Notes: generated by a model not told the origin, from the letters alone. Counted from the first letter of the stretch, positions 29,384-38,541 are shown. The stretch: 49,616 nucleotides of DNA from Verrucomicrobiaceae bacterium (GCA_027487435.1 JAIYDP010000066.1:1-49616); one strand, 5' to 3'. Numbers and translations: made by a program.

Positions 29384-29836
29384 ATGGCACGCCACAAATC
29401 ACATTCACCACAAGATTCGTTAGTTCCTTCACTGGATATTTCTTCTTTGATCGATGTTTGTTTTCTCTTGCTCATCTACTTTCTCGTAGCGACCACGCTC
29501 CAAAAACGAGAGGTCGATGTGCCAGCGCATTTTGCTTCGATCCCGAAGGATGCCAAGCCTGCTGATTTGGAACCATTGCGGGTGAACATCCATCGAGATG
29601 GCTCGATCACTAGCGGGGTAGATGGTGCAGGTTCGATCATGCTAGATACCGATGCCACAGCCCGGCATTTGCCGATGTTGGAAGGATTTTTGCGGCAGTA
29701 TCGCGAATCCTTGGGCTTGGCTCAGGTAATGGTGCAAATTCGCGTGGATCAAGAAGTCCAGCAACAGCGGGTGATGGATGTTCTGAACGCCATGTTGGGG
29801 CAAGAGATCACCCAAGTATCCTTCATCGATGGTTGA
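29384..29836 (+). CDS. ExbD/TolR family biopolymer transport protein
   Basis: 150 residues from the ATG at 29384. One N-terminal membrane segment (about 20-40) carries the SLIDVCFLLLIYFLV motif with the conserved Asp that carries protons in ExbD/TolR. The periplasmic domain ends with DVLNAMLGQEITQVSFI, as in the family. ExbD acts with ExbB and TonB-like proteins, but no exbB or tonB gene is here, so it is an orphan. It is flanked on both sides by palindromic elements (29139-29276 and 29839-29987). An in-frame TTG at 29372 is an alternative start. Confidence 0.85.
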   Translation: MARHKSHSPQDSLVPSLDISSLIDVCFLLLIYFLVATTLQKREVDVPAHFASIPKDAKPADLEPLRVNIHRDGSITSGVDGAGSIMLDTDATARHLPMLEGFLRQYRESLGLAQVMVQIRVDQEVQQQRVMDVLNAMLGQEITQVSFIDG

Positions 29837-29838
29837 AG

Positions 29839-29987
29839 CCGAGATCCAAGAAGAGCGCCAGAAAGTCACTGCCTTGATTGGATGTGCAAGGCGTTTCATC
29901 GCCGCAGTGAACTGCATCCAAAAATGCTTCCCCAAGGTCTGAAATACTTTGCGCAGCAAATGATGGCGTTACACTTCGGATTTCGCG
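29839..29987 (+). repeat. Palindromic interspersed element, copy 4
   Basis: About 149 bases starting CCGAGATCCAAGAAGAGC within 3 bases of the ExbD stop. The end TTCGGATTTCGCG is followed by TTGAAG, and TTGAAG also precedes the left end, a possible target duplication. It is somewhat more diverged than the other copies. Confidence 0.85.
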
Positions 29988-30004
29988 TTGAAGCATCATC
30001 TGCA

Positions 30005-30934
30005 TTAAAATGTGCGCTCCGGGAAGACTTTTTGCCAGACTTTGAGAGCTTCGACGATTTGTTCCGTTCGCTGTGATGAGGAAAGTTCCCAAATGATCGG
30101 GCATTGTTCGGGGAAATAGGAAAGGAGAGGTTTGTAGTCGATGGTTCCCGTAAATGGCACGCGGTGATCGCGGGCGGGCCAATGAACATCGTGGATGTGT
30201 CCGCCGACGATGTGTGGTTTCATGGAACGAAGCCAATCTTCGTGGTCGAGCAGCCCAAGGTTGTGCTTTAGCTGCACGTGACCAAAGTCGTGCCAGTAGC
30301 CCACCCATGGGTTTTTCTCGAAGAAGGTTTGCAGTTGTAGCATTTCGCGCTCGCTAGGCATGTCCTCGTAGCGCGAGCGCGACTCGACGGCAAGAATGAT
30401 GCCGAGTTCCTCGGCGCGTTCGGCAATTTTTTCTAGCGCCTCGATGGCACGAGCGTAGTAAAGAGGGGCGATTTTTTCGCGTTTGCGAATGAAGTTGAGC
30501 TTTGCTGCGATGTATTTAGGATCGTGGATTTTCCCTTCGGCAACCATTTCGGTGAGAGCATTGGTGTATTTTCCTGGGTTGAGGGGAACGGAGCCCATGT
30601 GCAGGACGACGTAAGCGGCGTTGAATTCTGCGGCAATATCCAAGGTTTGCAGGGTCATGTCCATGGCGCGTTTGCGATCCCATGGACGATGAGAGGTGAA
30701 TTCGTATGCGTCTGGGGCATCGATCATCACCTCGACGGGAGAGGGAAAGTAATTGTGGATGCCTGAACAGAGGAATTTGCCAGCCGCATAAGCCTTGCGG
30801 ATGCCGGGCAATTTTGCGACGGTCATTCCGTGAGAGAGTTCGATGTAGCGGAAACCAAGGTTGGTGATTTCATCGATCATCTCTTCGCCACAGGAGTGGC
30901 GGGCGTTGTTCCAGCATGTGGAAAAGGAGATCAT
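30005..30934 (-). CDS. Sugar phosphate isomerase/epimerase family TIM-barrel protein
   Basis: About 310 residues. The sequence shows the AP-endonuclease-2/xylose isomerase-like TIM-barrel with likely metal ligands spread through YVVLHMGSVPLN, ILAVESRSRYEDMPSE, VGYWHDFGHVQLK and VGGHIHDVHWPARDH. Family members isomerise or epimerise ketoses and inositols; the substrate here is unknown. I chose the ATG at 30934; a TTG at 30967 is open too but overlaps rsmI and adds 11 residues. The gene ends about 17 bases from element copy 4. Confidence 0.85.
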   Translation of the reverse strand: MISFSTCWNNARHSCGEEMIDEITNLGFRYIELSHGMTVAKLPGIRKAYAAGKFLCSGIHNYFPSPVEVMIDAPDAYEFTSHRPWDRKRAMDMTLQTLDIAAEFNAAYVVLHMGSVPLNPGKYTNALTEMVAEGKIHDPKYIAAKLNFIRKREKIAPLYYARAIEALEKIAERAEELGIILAVESRSRYEDMPSEREMLQLQTFFEKNPWVGYWHDFGHVQLKHNLGLLDHEDWLRSMKPHIVGGHIHDVHWPARDHRVPFTGTIDYKPLLSYFPEQCPIIWELSSSQRTEQIVEALKVWQKVFPERTF

Positions 30935-30959
30935 GGTAGTTGATGTGTGGAGCAAATGA

Positions 30960-31670
30960 TCAATCAAGTCGCGGATGGATCAAGAAAACAATTTCGCCTT
31001 TCGCGGGGTGCGTGGTGAACCATTCAAACAGAACAGTGGCGGTGTCGCGATGGAAAGTTTCAAATTTTTTTGTAAGTTCGCGGGCAACACAACAATAGGT
31101 GAGGGGAGCTTGGTGGTGGAGAATTTCTAAGGTGGATAGCAAGCGATGAGGGGATTCAAAGAAAATATGTGTGATGGCGGAGTTCGCTGCTTCGGTAAGA
31201 ACCTGCGCTCGGCGACCTTTTTTCACCGGGAGAAATCCTCCAAAGTGGAAGGCATGGCAGGGGAATCCTGAACCGATGAGAGCATTAAGAATCGCCGATG
31301 GTCCTGGGAGGACGTGATGAGGAATGGCATCCTTGAGGCATTGCTGGATGAGTCGGTAGCCGGGATCCGATATTCCAGGCATGCCTGCATCGGTAATGAT
31401 GGCGAGACTTTCTCCGCTGCGAGCCATGGCGATGAGTTCGGGGATGCGGCGTTGTTCGTTATGCTCATGGAGGGCGATCAGTGGCTTGTGAATGCCGTGA
31501 TGTTGCAGGAGCGGTGAGGAATGACGCGTGTCCTCGCAGGCGATACGGTCCACATGGCGCAGAACTTCAATGGCACGAAGGGTGATGTCGTCTCGATGTC
31601 CGATGGGAGTTGGGACGAGATAAATGTTGCCTGGGACGACAGGGTTTGTCGCGTTAGTTTGCTCCTGCAT
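30960..31670 (-). CDS. rsmI: 16S rRNA 2'-O-ribose C1402 methyltransferase
   Basis: 236 residues, tetrapyrrole-methylase fold. NIYLVPTPIGHRDDITLRAIEVL, CEDTRHSSPLL and ITDAGMPGISDPGYRLI are RsmI signatures binding SAM. It methylates the ribose of C1402 in the ribosomal decoding centre. It is about 280 residues in E. coli, so the C-terminal part is shorter here. It follows the lptE-like gene by 6 bases and the isomerase gene starts 25 bases after it on the same strand, so both may be in one transcript. Confidence 0.93.
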   Translation of the reverse strand: MQEQTNATNPVVPGNIYLVPTPIGHRDDITLRAIEVLRHVDRIACEDTRHSSPLLQHHGIHKPLIALHEHNEQRRIPELIAMARSGESLAIITDAGMPGISDPGYRLIQQCLKDAIPHHVLPGPSAILNALIGSGFPCHAFHFGGFLPVKKGRRAQVLTEAANSAITHIFFESPHRLLSTLEILHHQAPLTYCCVARELTKKFETFHRDTATVLFEWFTTHPAKGEIVFLIHPRLD

Positions 31671-31676
31671 GAGGTG

Positions 31677-32207
31677 TTAGAAATCGTCTGTGAGGCGACC
31701 GATGATTTGTTTGCAAGCGCGCTGCATCGCATCGGGCAGGGCGTTATTTCGAGCGGTTTGCTGGTTGGCGTCGATGGCGAAACGCGAGTTGCCCGTGGCT
31801 AGGCCAGTGGCAATGATGCGGAGGGGATTTCGCGCATCGATCAATTCCCATTTGAGGGTGACGATGTTTTGCATTTCTTCTGAACGCAGAGTATCGAGTC
31901 GGGTGGCTCGCACTTGGTTGTAGCGAATGCTTTGCAGTTTCCCCCGCAAGATGGCATCGGCATCACCCGAGGAGGCAAGCTTGTAGGTGCCGTCAAGGGA
32001 AATGGCATCGGTCATCGAGTTGGTGGCCATCACATCGGCGCGGGGCATCAAGGTATCATTCTCAAACAAAGGGATGTGGATGCGTTTTACACCTTGCAAG
32101 GCCTGAGGTTTGAGTTTCCCTTGAATGCTGTAACCTGCGCATGACGAAAAAATGGTTGCTAGAAAACCGAGGACCATGGTCAAGCGGATCGAGAGAGGAA
32201 AGGTCAT
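31677..32207 (-). CDS. LptE-like LPS-assembly lipoprotein
   Basis: 176 residues. A lipoprotein signal peptide ends in the lipobox FSSC (Cys at about residue 23). The family features AGYSIQGKLKP, VKRIHIPLFENDTLMPRADVM and the tail pattern of LptE-like lipoproteins are present. LptE plugs LptD to place lipopolysaccharide in the outer membrane; no lptD gene is in view. The start overlaps the end of the BamD-like gene by 4 bases, so the two are co-translated. Confidence 0.85.
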   Translation of the reverse strand: MTFPLSIRLTMVLGFLATIFSSCAGYSIQGKLKPQALQGVKRIHIPLFENDTLMPRADVMATNSMTDAISLDGTYKLASSGDADAILRGKLQSIRYNQVRATRLDTLRSEEMQNIVTLKWELIDARNPLRIIATGLATGNSRFAIDANQQTARNNALPDAMQRACKQIIGRLTDDF

Positions 32208-33151
32208 GGGATTTCTTTGAGTCGGGATTGCGCCTGATCGTGAAGATCGCCGGAGCCATGCTGTTTAAGAACCTCGCGGTAATAAAATTTGGCAGATTCG
32301 AAGTCGCCCTTGCGTCGGTAAAACTCTGCGACTTCATAGGAACGCTGAACGTCTTGATTTTTCAACTTGGCAATTTGTTGCTTCACTTCTTTGGCTCGTG
32401 ATTTGTTAGGGTAGCGATTGATGTAATCCTCGAATGCTTCGCGAGCGCGGTCGAGATTGCCTTTATCCTGATTTCCTTGGCGTGCTTCTTGAAGGAGGAT
32501 TTTGCCAATGAGAAATTGCGCCTCATGAGCTTGATCTGCATCAGGGTATTCTTCGGCAACTTTGCGAAATGCCGCTATGGCTTCTTTACTCTGTTTCTCT
32601 TCCTGGTAAATTTCTCCGATGCGGAATTGCGCGCGCGGTGCGGTTGACGCTTGCGGTGCGGAGTCACGCACGGTTTCGAGAATTTTGATCAACTCGGACG
32701 GAGCCAACTTGGATGTGAAGACGAAGCCAGATTTGATACGGCCCGATAGAGCATCTTCCGCGATAGCTTGTTCCCGCTGAAGAGCTTTTTCATAGAGCCC
32801 AGAGCTGCGATAGCGTTCAACGACTTCACTGTAAGCTGTGAAGGCGAGAAGAGGCTTGCCGAGTTGTTCTTGGAGCTGCGCATATCGAAAACGTGCTTCG
32901 GGCGCATGTTTTGCCGTAGGGTAGCGATCAGCCTCTTTCTTGTAGAGGGCAGCAGCTTTTTTGCTTTTCCCTGCTTGGTCGGCTCGTTTTGCCTCTTCAA
33001 ATAGCTCGGCAGCAGTTGAAGTGTCATTTTGAACTGCACCAAGAAGCGGCGGCACTTCATCGATGTCAGAACAACTGGAAACAAGAATGGCGCTAGCGAT
33101 CAAACCGGTAGTGCTGAAATGGCGGAAGATTCGAGGAATCATATAGGACAA
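32204..33151 (-). CDS. BamD-like outer membrane lipoprotein with TPR repeats
   Basis: 315 residues with a lipobox ILVSSC after a hydrophobic signal and repeated TPR helices (AAALYKKEADRYPTAKHAPEARFRY; AIAAFRKVAEEYPDADQAHEAQF; ARAFEDYINRYPNKSRAKEVK). BamD anchors the beta-barrel assembly machine at the inner face of the outer membrane. It could also be the related YbgF-like coordinator, so the name is a family-level call. It begins 5 bases after proC ends and overlaps the LptE-like gene. Confidence 0.8.
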   Translation of the reverse strand: MSYMIPRIFRHFSTTGLIASAILVSSCSDIDEVPPLLGAVQNDTSTAAELFEEAKRADQAGKSKKAAALYKKEADRYPTAKHAPEARFRYAQLQEQLGKPLLAFTAYSEVVERYRSSGLYEKALQREQAIAEDALSGRIKSGFVFTSKLAPSELIKILETVRDSAPQASTAPRAQFRIGEIYQEEKQSKEAIAAFRKVAEEYPDADQAHEAQFLIGKILLQEARQGNQDKGNLDRAREAFEDYINRYPNKSRAKEVKQQIAKLKNQDVQRSYEVAEFYRRKGDFESAKFYYREVLKQHGSGDLHDQAQSRLKEIP

Positions 33152-33155
33152 TGGG

Positions 33156-33968
33156 TTAGGAAGGAATGGAGGACAATTCTTTGGAGCGAAGAGTGGCGGC
33201 AGCTACCGCTTCATGCAGGGCGTGGCGCAGACCGTGTTCTTCTAATGCCGCAATGGCAGCAATCGTGGTTCCGCCGGGAGATGCGACCATATCGCGCAAA
33301 ACCGCTGGATGGAGAGAGGTTTGCAGCACCATGGCAGCGGCACCGAGCATGGTCTGGGCAGCGAGTTCGATGGCCTTGGCGCGTGGTAAACCTTGTCGCA
33401 CACCTGCATCGGCAAGTGCTTCGATGACCATAAATCCGTAGGCGGGTCCTGATCCAGAAAGGCCGGTGACAGCATCGAGCAAGGATTCAGGAACTTCTGT
33501 GGCAATGCCGACAGCGGCAAGCAGTTCTTGCGTTGCTTGTTGATCGGCATCGGTGGATCGAGATCCTTTGCTGTAAGCTGAAGCCCCGCAGCCCACTAGG
33601 GCAGGGGTGTTAGGCATGGTGCGAATGACGCGCACATTGTCTGGCAAGAGTTGCTCCAAGCGCCATAGTGAGATTCCCGCTGCAAGAGATATCAGTAATG
33701 CGGGGCGACCAGCAAGAGCAGAAGCAAGAGAATCACACGCGCCAGCAACGTTTTGCGGTTTGGTGGCGAGTAAAAAGGTATCGCACATTTCGGCAAGTTG
33801 GAGGAAATCGCTCGCCTTATGAGCTTGTGTCTGCGCAGCGAAGGCATCGAGAGCTTCTGGCAAGGCATCGATGCCCCAAACATCCGCTGCGACGATGACA
33901 TTACTGCGCAACGCCCCCCCGACCAAAGCGGTTCCCATTTTTCCACATCCAATCACTCCTAAGCGCAT
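33156..33968 (-). CDS. proC: Pyrroline-5-carboxylate reductase
   Basis: 270 residues from the ATG at 33968, the normal length. It makes proline from pyrroline-5-carboxylate with NAD(P)H. The start has the Rossmann motif LGVIGCGKMGTALVGG, and VRVIRTMPNTPALVGCGASAY, LSGSGPAYGFMVIEALADAG and MVASPGGTTIAAI are diagnostic. The open frame runs on upstream to 34283, but that part is not similar to ProC and overlaps the neighbouring TPR gene. It is first in a tight series with bamD-like, lptE-like and rsmI genes. Confidence 0.96.
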   Translation of the reverse strand: MRLGVIGCGKMGTALVGGALRSNVIVAADVWGIDALPEALDAFAAQTQAHKASDFLQLAEMCDTFLLATKPQNVAGACDSLASALAGRPALLISLAAGISLWRLEQLLPDNVRVIRTMPNTPALVGCGASAYSKGSRSTDADQQATQELLAAVGIATEVPESLLDAVTGLSGSGPAYGFMVIEALADAGVRQGLPRAKAIELAAQTMLGAAAMVLQTSLHPAVLRDMVASPGGTTIAAIAALEEHGLRHALHEAVAAATLRSKELSSIPS

Positions 33969-34049
33969 GCGAAAAATTGTATCACGGAATCGGCACTGGG
34001 TGCGAGCGATTTTTCTTGGTCGGAATGATTTTTCATGCACATTCGTGAC

Positions 34050-35705
34050 ATGAAATGTTGGTGCATGATATTGGCGATTGTGGGGTTGTTGCAGGCGCAG
34101 ACAACTTACAAGCCAGATGAAATGAAGCTGGAGCGGCTTAAACATCTTAAAGCTCCCGAGATTCGAAAGTTTTCTGCGGGAATCGAGATGGCCATTTCGG
34201 CAAGCGATGGCGAAGCTCAAACTCACGTTTTGCAAGGTCTCAACCTGATTCATGGAGGCTGGGATTTTGAGGCGTATCGGCATTTCCTGATGGCGTTAGA
34301 AAAAGATCCCGATTGCATGATGGCCTACTTCGGCATCGCATTTGCCACACAAGGTGATGGTGACGAGTTCGCTAAGATACGAGTAACCGCGATTGATCGG
34401 GCTCTGGCGTTGGTGAAATTGCAGGCCGGCACAGCACTCGAGCAAGCGTATGTCAGAGGGCTATTCGAACTGGTATCCAAAGGCCCCCAAGCCGCAGCAG
34501 AAATGTTTGGGCGCATGGGGAAAACCTACCCGAATGACCTCCAGCTTGCGTTGTTTGAAATTTATTTTTTGCGCAGTGGTTTTGATGAATATGGCATGCC
34601 GAAAGAAGGGCAAAAAGTGGCACAGGATAAACTTCAAAGTCTGCTGAAAAAACACCCTGAATCGCCTCTGCTGATCAATGCATGGTTGGTGATTCGCGCG
34701 GAAAATCCATCGCCTTCGCAGGAGGATCTCGCATTGGCGCGCAAGCTTTCAACGATGTCCGCTGAATTTCCTCCCTATCAACATCTGCACGGCCACTATG
34801 AATGGCGGGTAGGAAATTTCGCAGCAGCAGCGCAGGCGTTTTTACGAGCTAGTAATTTGTATCATGGATGGCTCAAAGAATCTAGGCTTGGCATCATCGA
34901 CTGCCCAGAGTGGATTCGTGCAGAAAGCTATCGTGCTGTGGCTTTGTCGAGCTTAGGCTCGGTGGAATCTGCGTTTCAAATCGCGGAGTCGCTGGCAAAA
35001 ATTCCCATTCCCAAGAATCGCATCGGCTCCGCTGGAGTGCGCATGATCTTATGGGAGGCTCGCACGCTGACGGCGCGTCTCCATCATCGACACGGCGGTA
35101 AGGGGTATGCCGAAAAGGCCATAGCGTCCCTGCCGAAACCGACAGAAGTGGATTCTTTGGCCTCTTTTACCAAAGCGGCAGCATCGTATCAGGGCCTCAT
35201 GCTGTATTTTGAGGGCGTCAAATCGCTAGAAAAAGCCGATGCGAAAAGGGCAGGGGAAATCGCTACCTTGATGAATCTTCACGGCAATCAAATGTCCACG
35301 TCGCGAAAAGCTGCGATCGAATGGGGGGAAATTTCCGCATTTGCTCGTGCCTTTACCTGTCTGGAAATTCTCTCCGCAGATCTCCAAGGCACGGTAACAT
35401 TTCAGTCAGGCAAAGTGAAATCGGCTGCCTACAATTGGTTCGCCGGTGCTCGCGAACGCCAGGCGCCAGCGAGCCGGATGATGCCTCCCATCGTGCTCTG
35501 TCCGATGCATTCGAAAACGGGTCGATATTACATGGATCAAGGACGATTTGATGATGCGATTCTCGAATTTGATGAAGGCCTAAAGTTGTGGCCCAACGAT
35601 TTGATTCTGTTAGATGGGAAAAAAGAAGCTCTCACTCGCAAAGGCGACACTTCTGCTGCGATGCTCCTTCGATTTAAGATCGATGAGATACGGGCGCAGA
35701 AATAA
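34050..35705 (+). CDS. Secreted TPR-repeat protein
   Basis: About 551 residues. An N-terminal signal (MILAIVGLLQA) is followed by several TPR-like helical repeats, for example GLNLIHGGWDFEAYRHFLMALEKDPDCMMAYFGIA and FDDAILEFDEGLKLWPNDLILLDG near the C-terminus. The family of large tetratricopeptide proteins often binds other proteins in the periplasm; the partner is unknown. An alternative ATG lies at 34035, before the signal. Divergent from proC. Confidence 0.7.
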   Translation: MKCWCMILAIVGLLQAQTTYKPDEMKLERLKHLKAPEIRKFSAGIEMAISASDGEAQTHVLQGLNLIHGGWDFEAYRHFLMALEKDPDCMMAYFGIAFATQGDGDEFAKIRVTAIDRALALVKLQAGTALEQAYVRGLFELVSKGPQAAAEMFGRMGKTYPNDLQLALFEIYFLRSGFDEYGMPKEGQKVAQDKLQSLLKKHPESPLLINAWLVIRAENPSPSQEDLALARKLSTMSAEFPPYQHLHGHYEWRVGNFAAAAQAFLRASNLYHGWLKESRLGIIDCPEWIRAESYRAVALSSLGSVESAFQIAESLAKIPIPKNRIGSAGVRMILWEARTLTARLHHRHGGKGYAEKAIASLPKPTEVDSLASFTKAAASYQGLMLYFEGVKSLEKADAKRAGEIATLMNLHGNQMSTSRKAAIEWGEISAFARAFTCLEILSADLQGTVTFQSGKVKSAAYNWFAGARERQAPASRMMPPIVLCPMHSKTGRYYMDQGRFDDAILEFDEGLKLWPNDLILLDGKKEALTRKGDTSAAMLLRFKIDEIRAQK

Positions 35706-35707
35706 GT

Positions 35708-36091
35708 TCATTTGAGGCCTTCTACCAAACGCCGTGTTTTTTCTGCGAAAAGAACACGAACGCAGGTGACGACGATCGCGCTTGATACAACTGCGGTGAA
35801 AAACTCCAGCACCGGAGTCGCAGGCATCGGGCATTGTTTTGCAATCCACTGCAACCAGCTTGGGAAATTCCACGATGATCGACAAGCCGCTAGCAAGGCC
35901 ACGATGCCACCGCCGATCACGCCATGCCAATGACTTTGGCGCATGTAGATCACGCAGATCAACCAGGCCCCACCAAGGGTGACCGCTCCTTTAAAAAAAG
36001 AAAGCGCCATAGCCTTTTCTTCGATCACCATAAGGCTTGCGACGCCGATTCCGATCATCGCAAGTCCCGAAACGAGTAGGAGCACACGCAT
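35708..36091 (-). CDS. Small membrane protein, hypothetical
   Basis: 127 residues with about four hydrophobic segments (about 3-23, 28-50, 55-70 and 88-112). No family is recognised. The start codon shares one base with the leuB stop (TAATG), so it is translated with leuB. The TPR gene ends 2 bases from its stop on the other strand. Confidence 0.6.
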   Translation of the reverse strand: MRVLLLVSGLAMIGIGVASLMVIEEKAMALSFFKGAVTLGGAWLICVIYMRQSHWHGVIGGGIVALLAACRSSWNFPSWLQWIAKQCPMPATPVLEFFTAVVSSAIVVTCVRVLFAEKTRRLVEGLK

Positions 36092-37188
36092 TACAATCGA
36101 GCAAGGATGGCATCACCCATGCCGCTGGTGTTGACGCGCGTTTCGCCAGCTGCACCCGTAGCGATATCACCAGTGCGGAAGCCGTCACCAATGGTTTTTG
36201 CAACAGCAGAATCGATCGCATCAGCGGCAGCGGTTTCGCCTAACGAGTAGCGGAGGAGCATCGCTACGCTCAAAATCTGCGCGATGGGATTGGCGATGCC
36301 TTGTCCCGCGATGTCAGGAGCGGATCCACCCGATGGTTCATACATGCCGAAATACAAGCCTTTGTCATTTTTTGCACCAAGAGATGCGGAGGGCAACATG
36401 CCCAAGGAGCCTGAAATCATCGCCATTTCGTCACTTAAAATGTCGCCAAATAAGTTCTCGGTGACGATGACATCGAAACTTGATGGGCGTTTGACCAATT
36501 GCATCGCAGCATTGTCCACATACATGTGGCTGAGCTCTACTTCGGGATATTCTTTCGCAATTTCAACCGCAGTTTCGCGCCAGAGAATCGAGGTGGCAAG
36601 CACGTTCGCCTTGTCCACCGAGCACAAGCGCTTTCCTCGTCCCATAGCCGCAGCAAAAGCAACGCGGAGAATTCGCACGATTTCTGATTTTTTGTAAATC
36701 ATCGTATCAAAGGCAACAGGCTCGCCATTTTCTTCTTTGCGCCCTTTCGGTTGACCAAAATACACGCCGCCAGTCAATTCACGAACGCACAAGACATCGA
36801 AGCCCTGCGGTATGAGTTCATTCTTTACCGGCGATGCATGAATCAAAGCGGGTAAACAGACTCCTGGGCGAAGATTGGCATACAAGCCAAAGTGTTTGCG
36901 CAGCGGCAATAAAGCACCGCGCTCTGGTTGAATATCGGGCGGCAATGTCTCCCACTTCGGCCCGCCTACAGAACCGAAAAGGATCGCATCGGCTGCCTCA
37001 CATGCCGCTATGGTTTCTGCTGGCAAGGGGTGTCCTGTGGCATCAATGGCCGCGCCACCAACGAGATGTTCGCTACGGTTTACCGTGAAGGAGTGTTTTT
37101 CTGATACGGCATCCAGCACGCGCAATGCTTGAACCATGACCTCGGGACCAATGCCGTCTCCAGCAAGAATGGATATTTGATAATTCAT
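36091..37188 (-). CDS. leuB: 3-isopropylmalate dehydrogenase
   Basis: 365 residues. It oxidises and decarboxylates 3-isopropylmalate in leucine synthesis. [22 protein letters not shown] opens the protein, with [31 protein letters not shown], the Lys/Asp catalytic segment [32 protein letters not shown] and [12 protein letters not shown], all typical. It is translationally coupled to the small membrane protein gene. Other leu genes are not here. Confidence 0.97.
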   Translation of the reverse strand: MNYQISILAGDGIGPEVMVQALRVLDAVSEKHSFTVNRSEHLVGGAAIDATGHPLPAETIAACEAADAILFGSVGGPKWETLPPDIQPERGALLPLRKHFGLYANLRPGVCLPALIHASPVKNELIPQGFDVLCVRELTGGVYFGQPKGRKEENGEPVAFDTMIYKKSEIVRILRVAFAAAMGRGKRLCSVDKANVLATSILWRETAVEIAKEYPEVELSHMYVDNAAMQLVKRPSSFDVIVTENLFGDILSDEMAMISGSLGMLPSASLGAKNDKGLYFGMYEPSGGSAPDIAGQGIANPIAQILSVAMLLRYSLGETAAADAIDSAVAKTIGDGFRTGDIATGAAGETRVNTSGMGDAILARL

Positions 37189-37203
37189 AGAATGGAAAAA
37201 AAT

Positions 37204-38220
37204 CTAGCAGGAAAGGGGAGTGCAGAGCTTCAGCAAATCAGCATCGATGGAATATTTTGAGCTCGTCACTGTTTCAATAGGCACGTAGCCAAAAGTTCCG
37301 CTGGAGAAGGTCATGATCGCGTTCGTATTTCCTGATTTTAACGACTCGACAGCGGCCACAGCAAACTTATACGCCATGATCCTATCATACACAGAAGGAG
37401 ATCCGCCACGCTGCACGTGACCCAATACCGTAAGCCGCGCATCCATGCCTAAGGTTTGACCAAGCCAGCGTGTAAGGTGGTCTGACATCCTTGTTCCTTC
37501 CGCGACAATTGCCAATACGTAGCGACGGCCATCAGCTTTTTCTTGCTTCAATCTCTCGCCAATGCGATCCAAATCATAGGCCAACTCGGGGATCAAACAT
37601 ACCTCCGCACCACAGGCGAGCGCGCTGACCATGGCCAAATAGCCGCAATGCCTACCCATGACTTCGATCACGAAAGCGCGTGAAAAGGACGTAGCGGTAT
37701 CGCGGATCGAATCGACGGCCTGGCGTATTTGGTTCAATGCCGTATCCACGCCCAAACAATACTCGGTTCCAGCAATGTCATTGTCGATGGTCGCAGGGAT
37801 GCCAGCGAAAGGGATTTGAAAATCGTTGTAAAATTGATTCAGTGCGCTGAAGGAGCCATCACCGCCGATGACGATCATTTGCCCGATGCCGCGACGCTGC
37901 AAGTTCTCAAACGCTTGCTGACGATACTGATATTCAAAAAATCGCTTTGAGCGAGAAGAACGCAACACCGTTCCGCCTCGATGCAAAATCCCCGATGTTC
38001 TCTCGCGATCTGCCTCGAAAATGTGATCGTCGATCAAACCACGTAGTCCATCATAGACCAAAAACGGCTGAAAACCTTGTTTTCTGGCGTATTCTACGCA
38101 GCATTTGACAGCGGGATTCATTCCTGCGCTATCTCCGCCAGATGTCATTATGGCCAATCCTTGGGGCATGGTGCGCGTTTGATAATGGTGCAAGCAATCA
38201 TTGGCAAGCTCATTTATCAT
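37204..38220 (-). CDS. pfkA: ATP-dependent 6-phosphofructokinase
   Basis: About 338 residues. It phosphorylates fructose-6-phosphate in glycolysis. MTSGGDSAGMNPAVK is the nucleotide loop. GGDGS holds Gly at the position that selects ATP over pyrophosphate, ATIDNDIAGTE holds the catalytic Asp, and GHVQRGGSPSVYDR closes the sugar site. I chose the ATG at 38220; a start at 38169 is also possible and gives the more usual leader. The frame continues upstream into a palindromic element (38297-38460), which occupies the promoter region. It starts just after leuB on the same strand. Confidence 0.94.
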   Translation of the reverse strand: MINELANDCLHHYQTRTMPQGLAIMTSGGDSAGMNPAVKCCVEYARKQGFQPFLVYDGLRGLIDDHIFEADRERTSGILHRGGTVLRSSRSKRFFEYQYRQQAFENLQRRGIGQMIVIGGDGSFSALNQFYNDFQIPFAGIPATIDNDIAGTEYCLGVDTALNQIRQAVDSIRDTATSFSRAFVIEVMGRHCGYLAMVSALACGAEVCLIPELAYDLDRIGERLKQEKADGRRYVLAIVAEGTRMSDHLTRWLGQTLGMDARLTVLGHVQRGGSPSVYDRIMAYKFAVAAVESLKSGNTNAIMTFSSGTFGYVPIETVTSSKYSIDADLLKLCTPLSC

Positions 38221-38296
38221 CTCTGGCACGATCTTTTCTCCATGCGGGGAAATGTCTTTGTCGTCGGCCCTCTGCTTTTGGGAAAAAATGCTTAAA

Positions 38297-38460
38297 CCCG
38301 AGATCGGAAGTAGAAAGCCAGACAGTCGCTGCCAGGCTTTGATGTGCAAGGCGTTTCATGGCCGCAGTGGGCTGCATCCAATGATGCTGCCCCAAGGTCT
38401 GAAATGCCTTGCGCGGCAAATGATGGCAGCGGATGGCGGCGTTGTAATTCGGATCTCGGG
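38297..38460 (+). repeat. Palindromic interspersed element, copy 5
   Basis: About 164 bases, CCCGAGATCGGAAGTAG to ATTCGGATCTCGGG. The left flank ends TTAAA and the right begins TTAAA, a candidate 5-base target duplication. A second short copy of one end (AAGATCCGAAGGAG) follows at about 38468, so two elements or a broken one may lie here. It separates pfkA from the integron-like array. Confidence 0.9.
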
Positions 38461-38541
38461 TTAAACCTAAGATCCGAAGGAGAGCCACTCGGCATTCTCG
38501 CGGAAAGCGCGTTGGTGACACCAGCGTCACGAGGCTCCAAT

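Noticed and set aside
19593..30308. Open frames inside the palindromic elements (for example around 19593-19832 and 29882-30076)
   Set aside because: They are read out of palindromic sequence in different frames in each copy and have no family or start signals.
33156..34283. proC with a 105-residue N-terminal extension
   Set aside because: The extra part overlaps the divergent TPR gene and its promoter, and ProC starts directly before its Rossmann motif.
37204..38349. pfkA start at 38349
   Set aside because: This would translate element copy 5 as part of the enzyme; starts at 38220 or 38169 fit the family.
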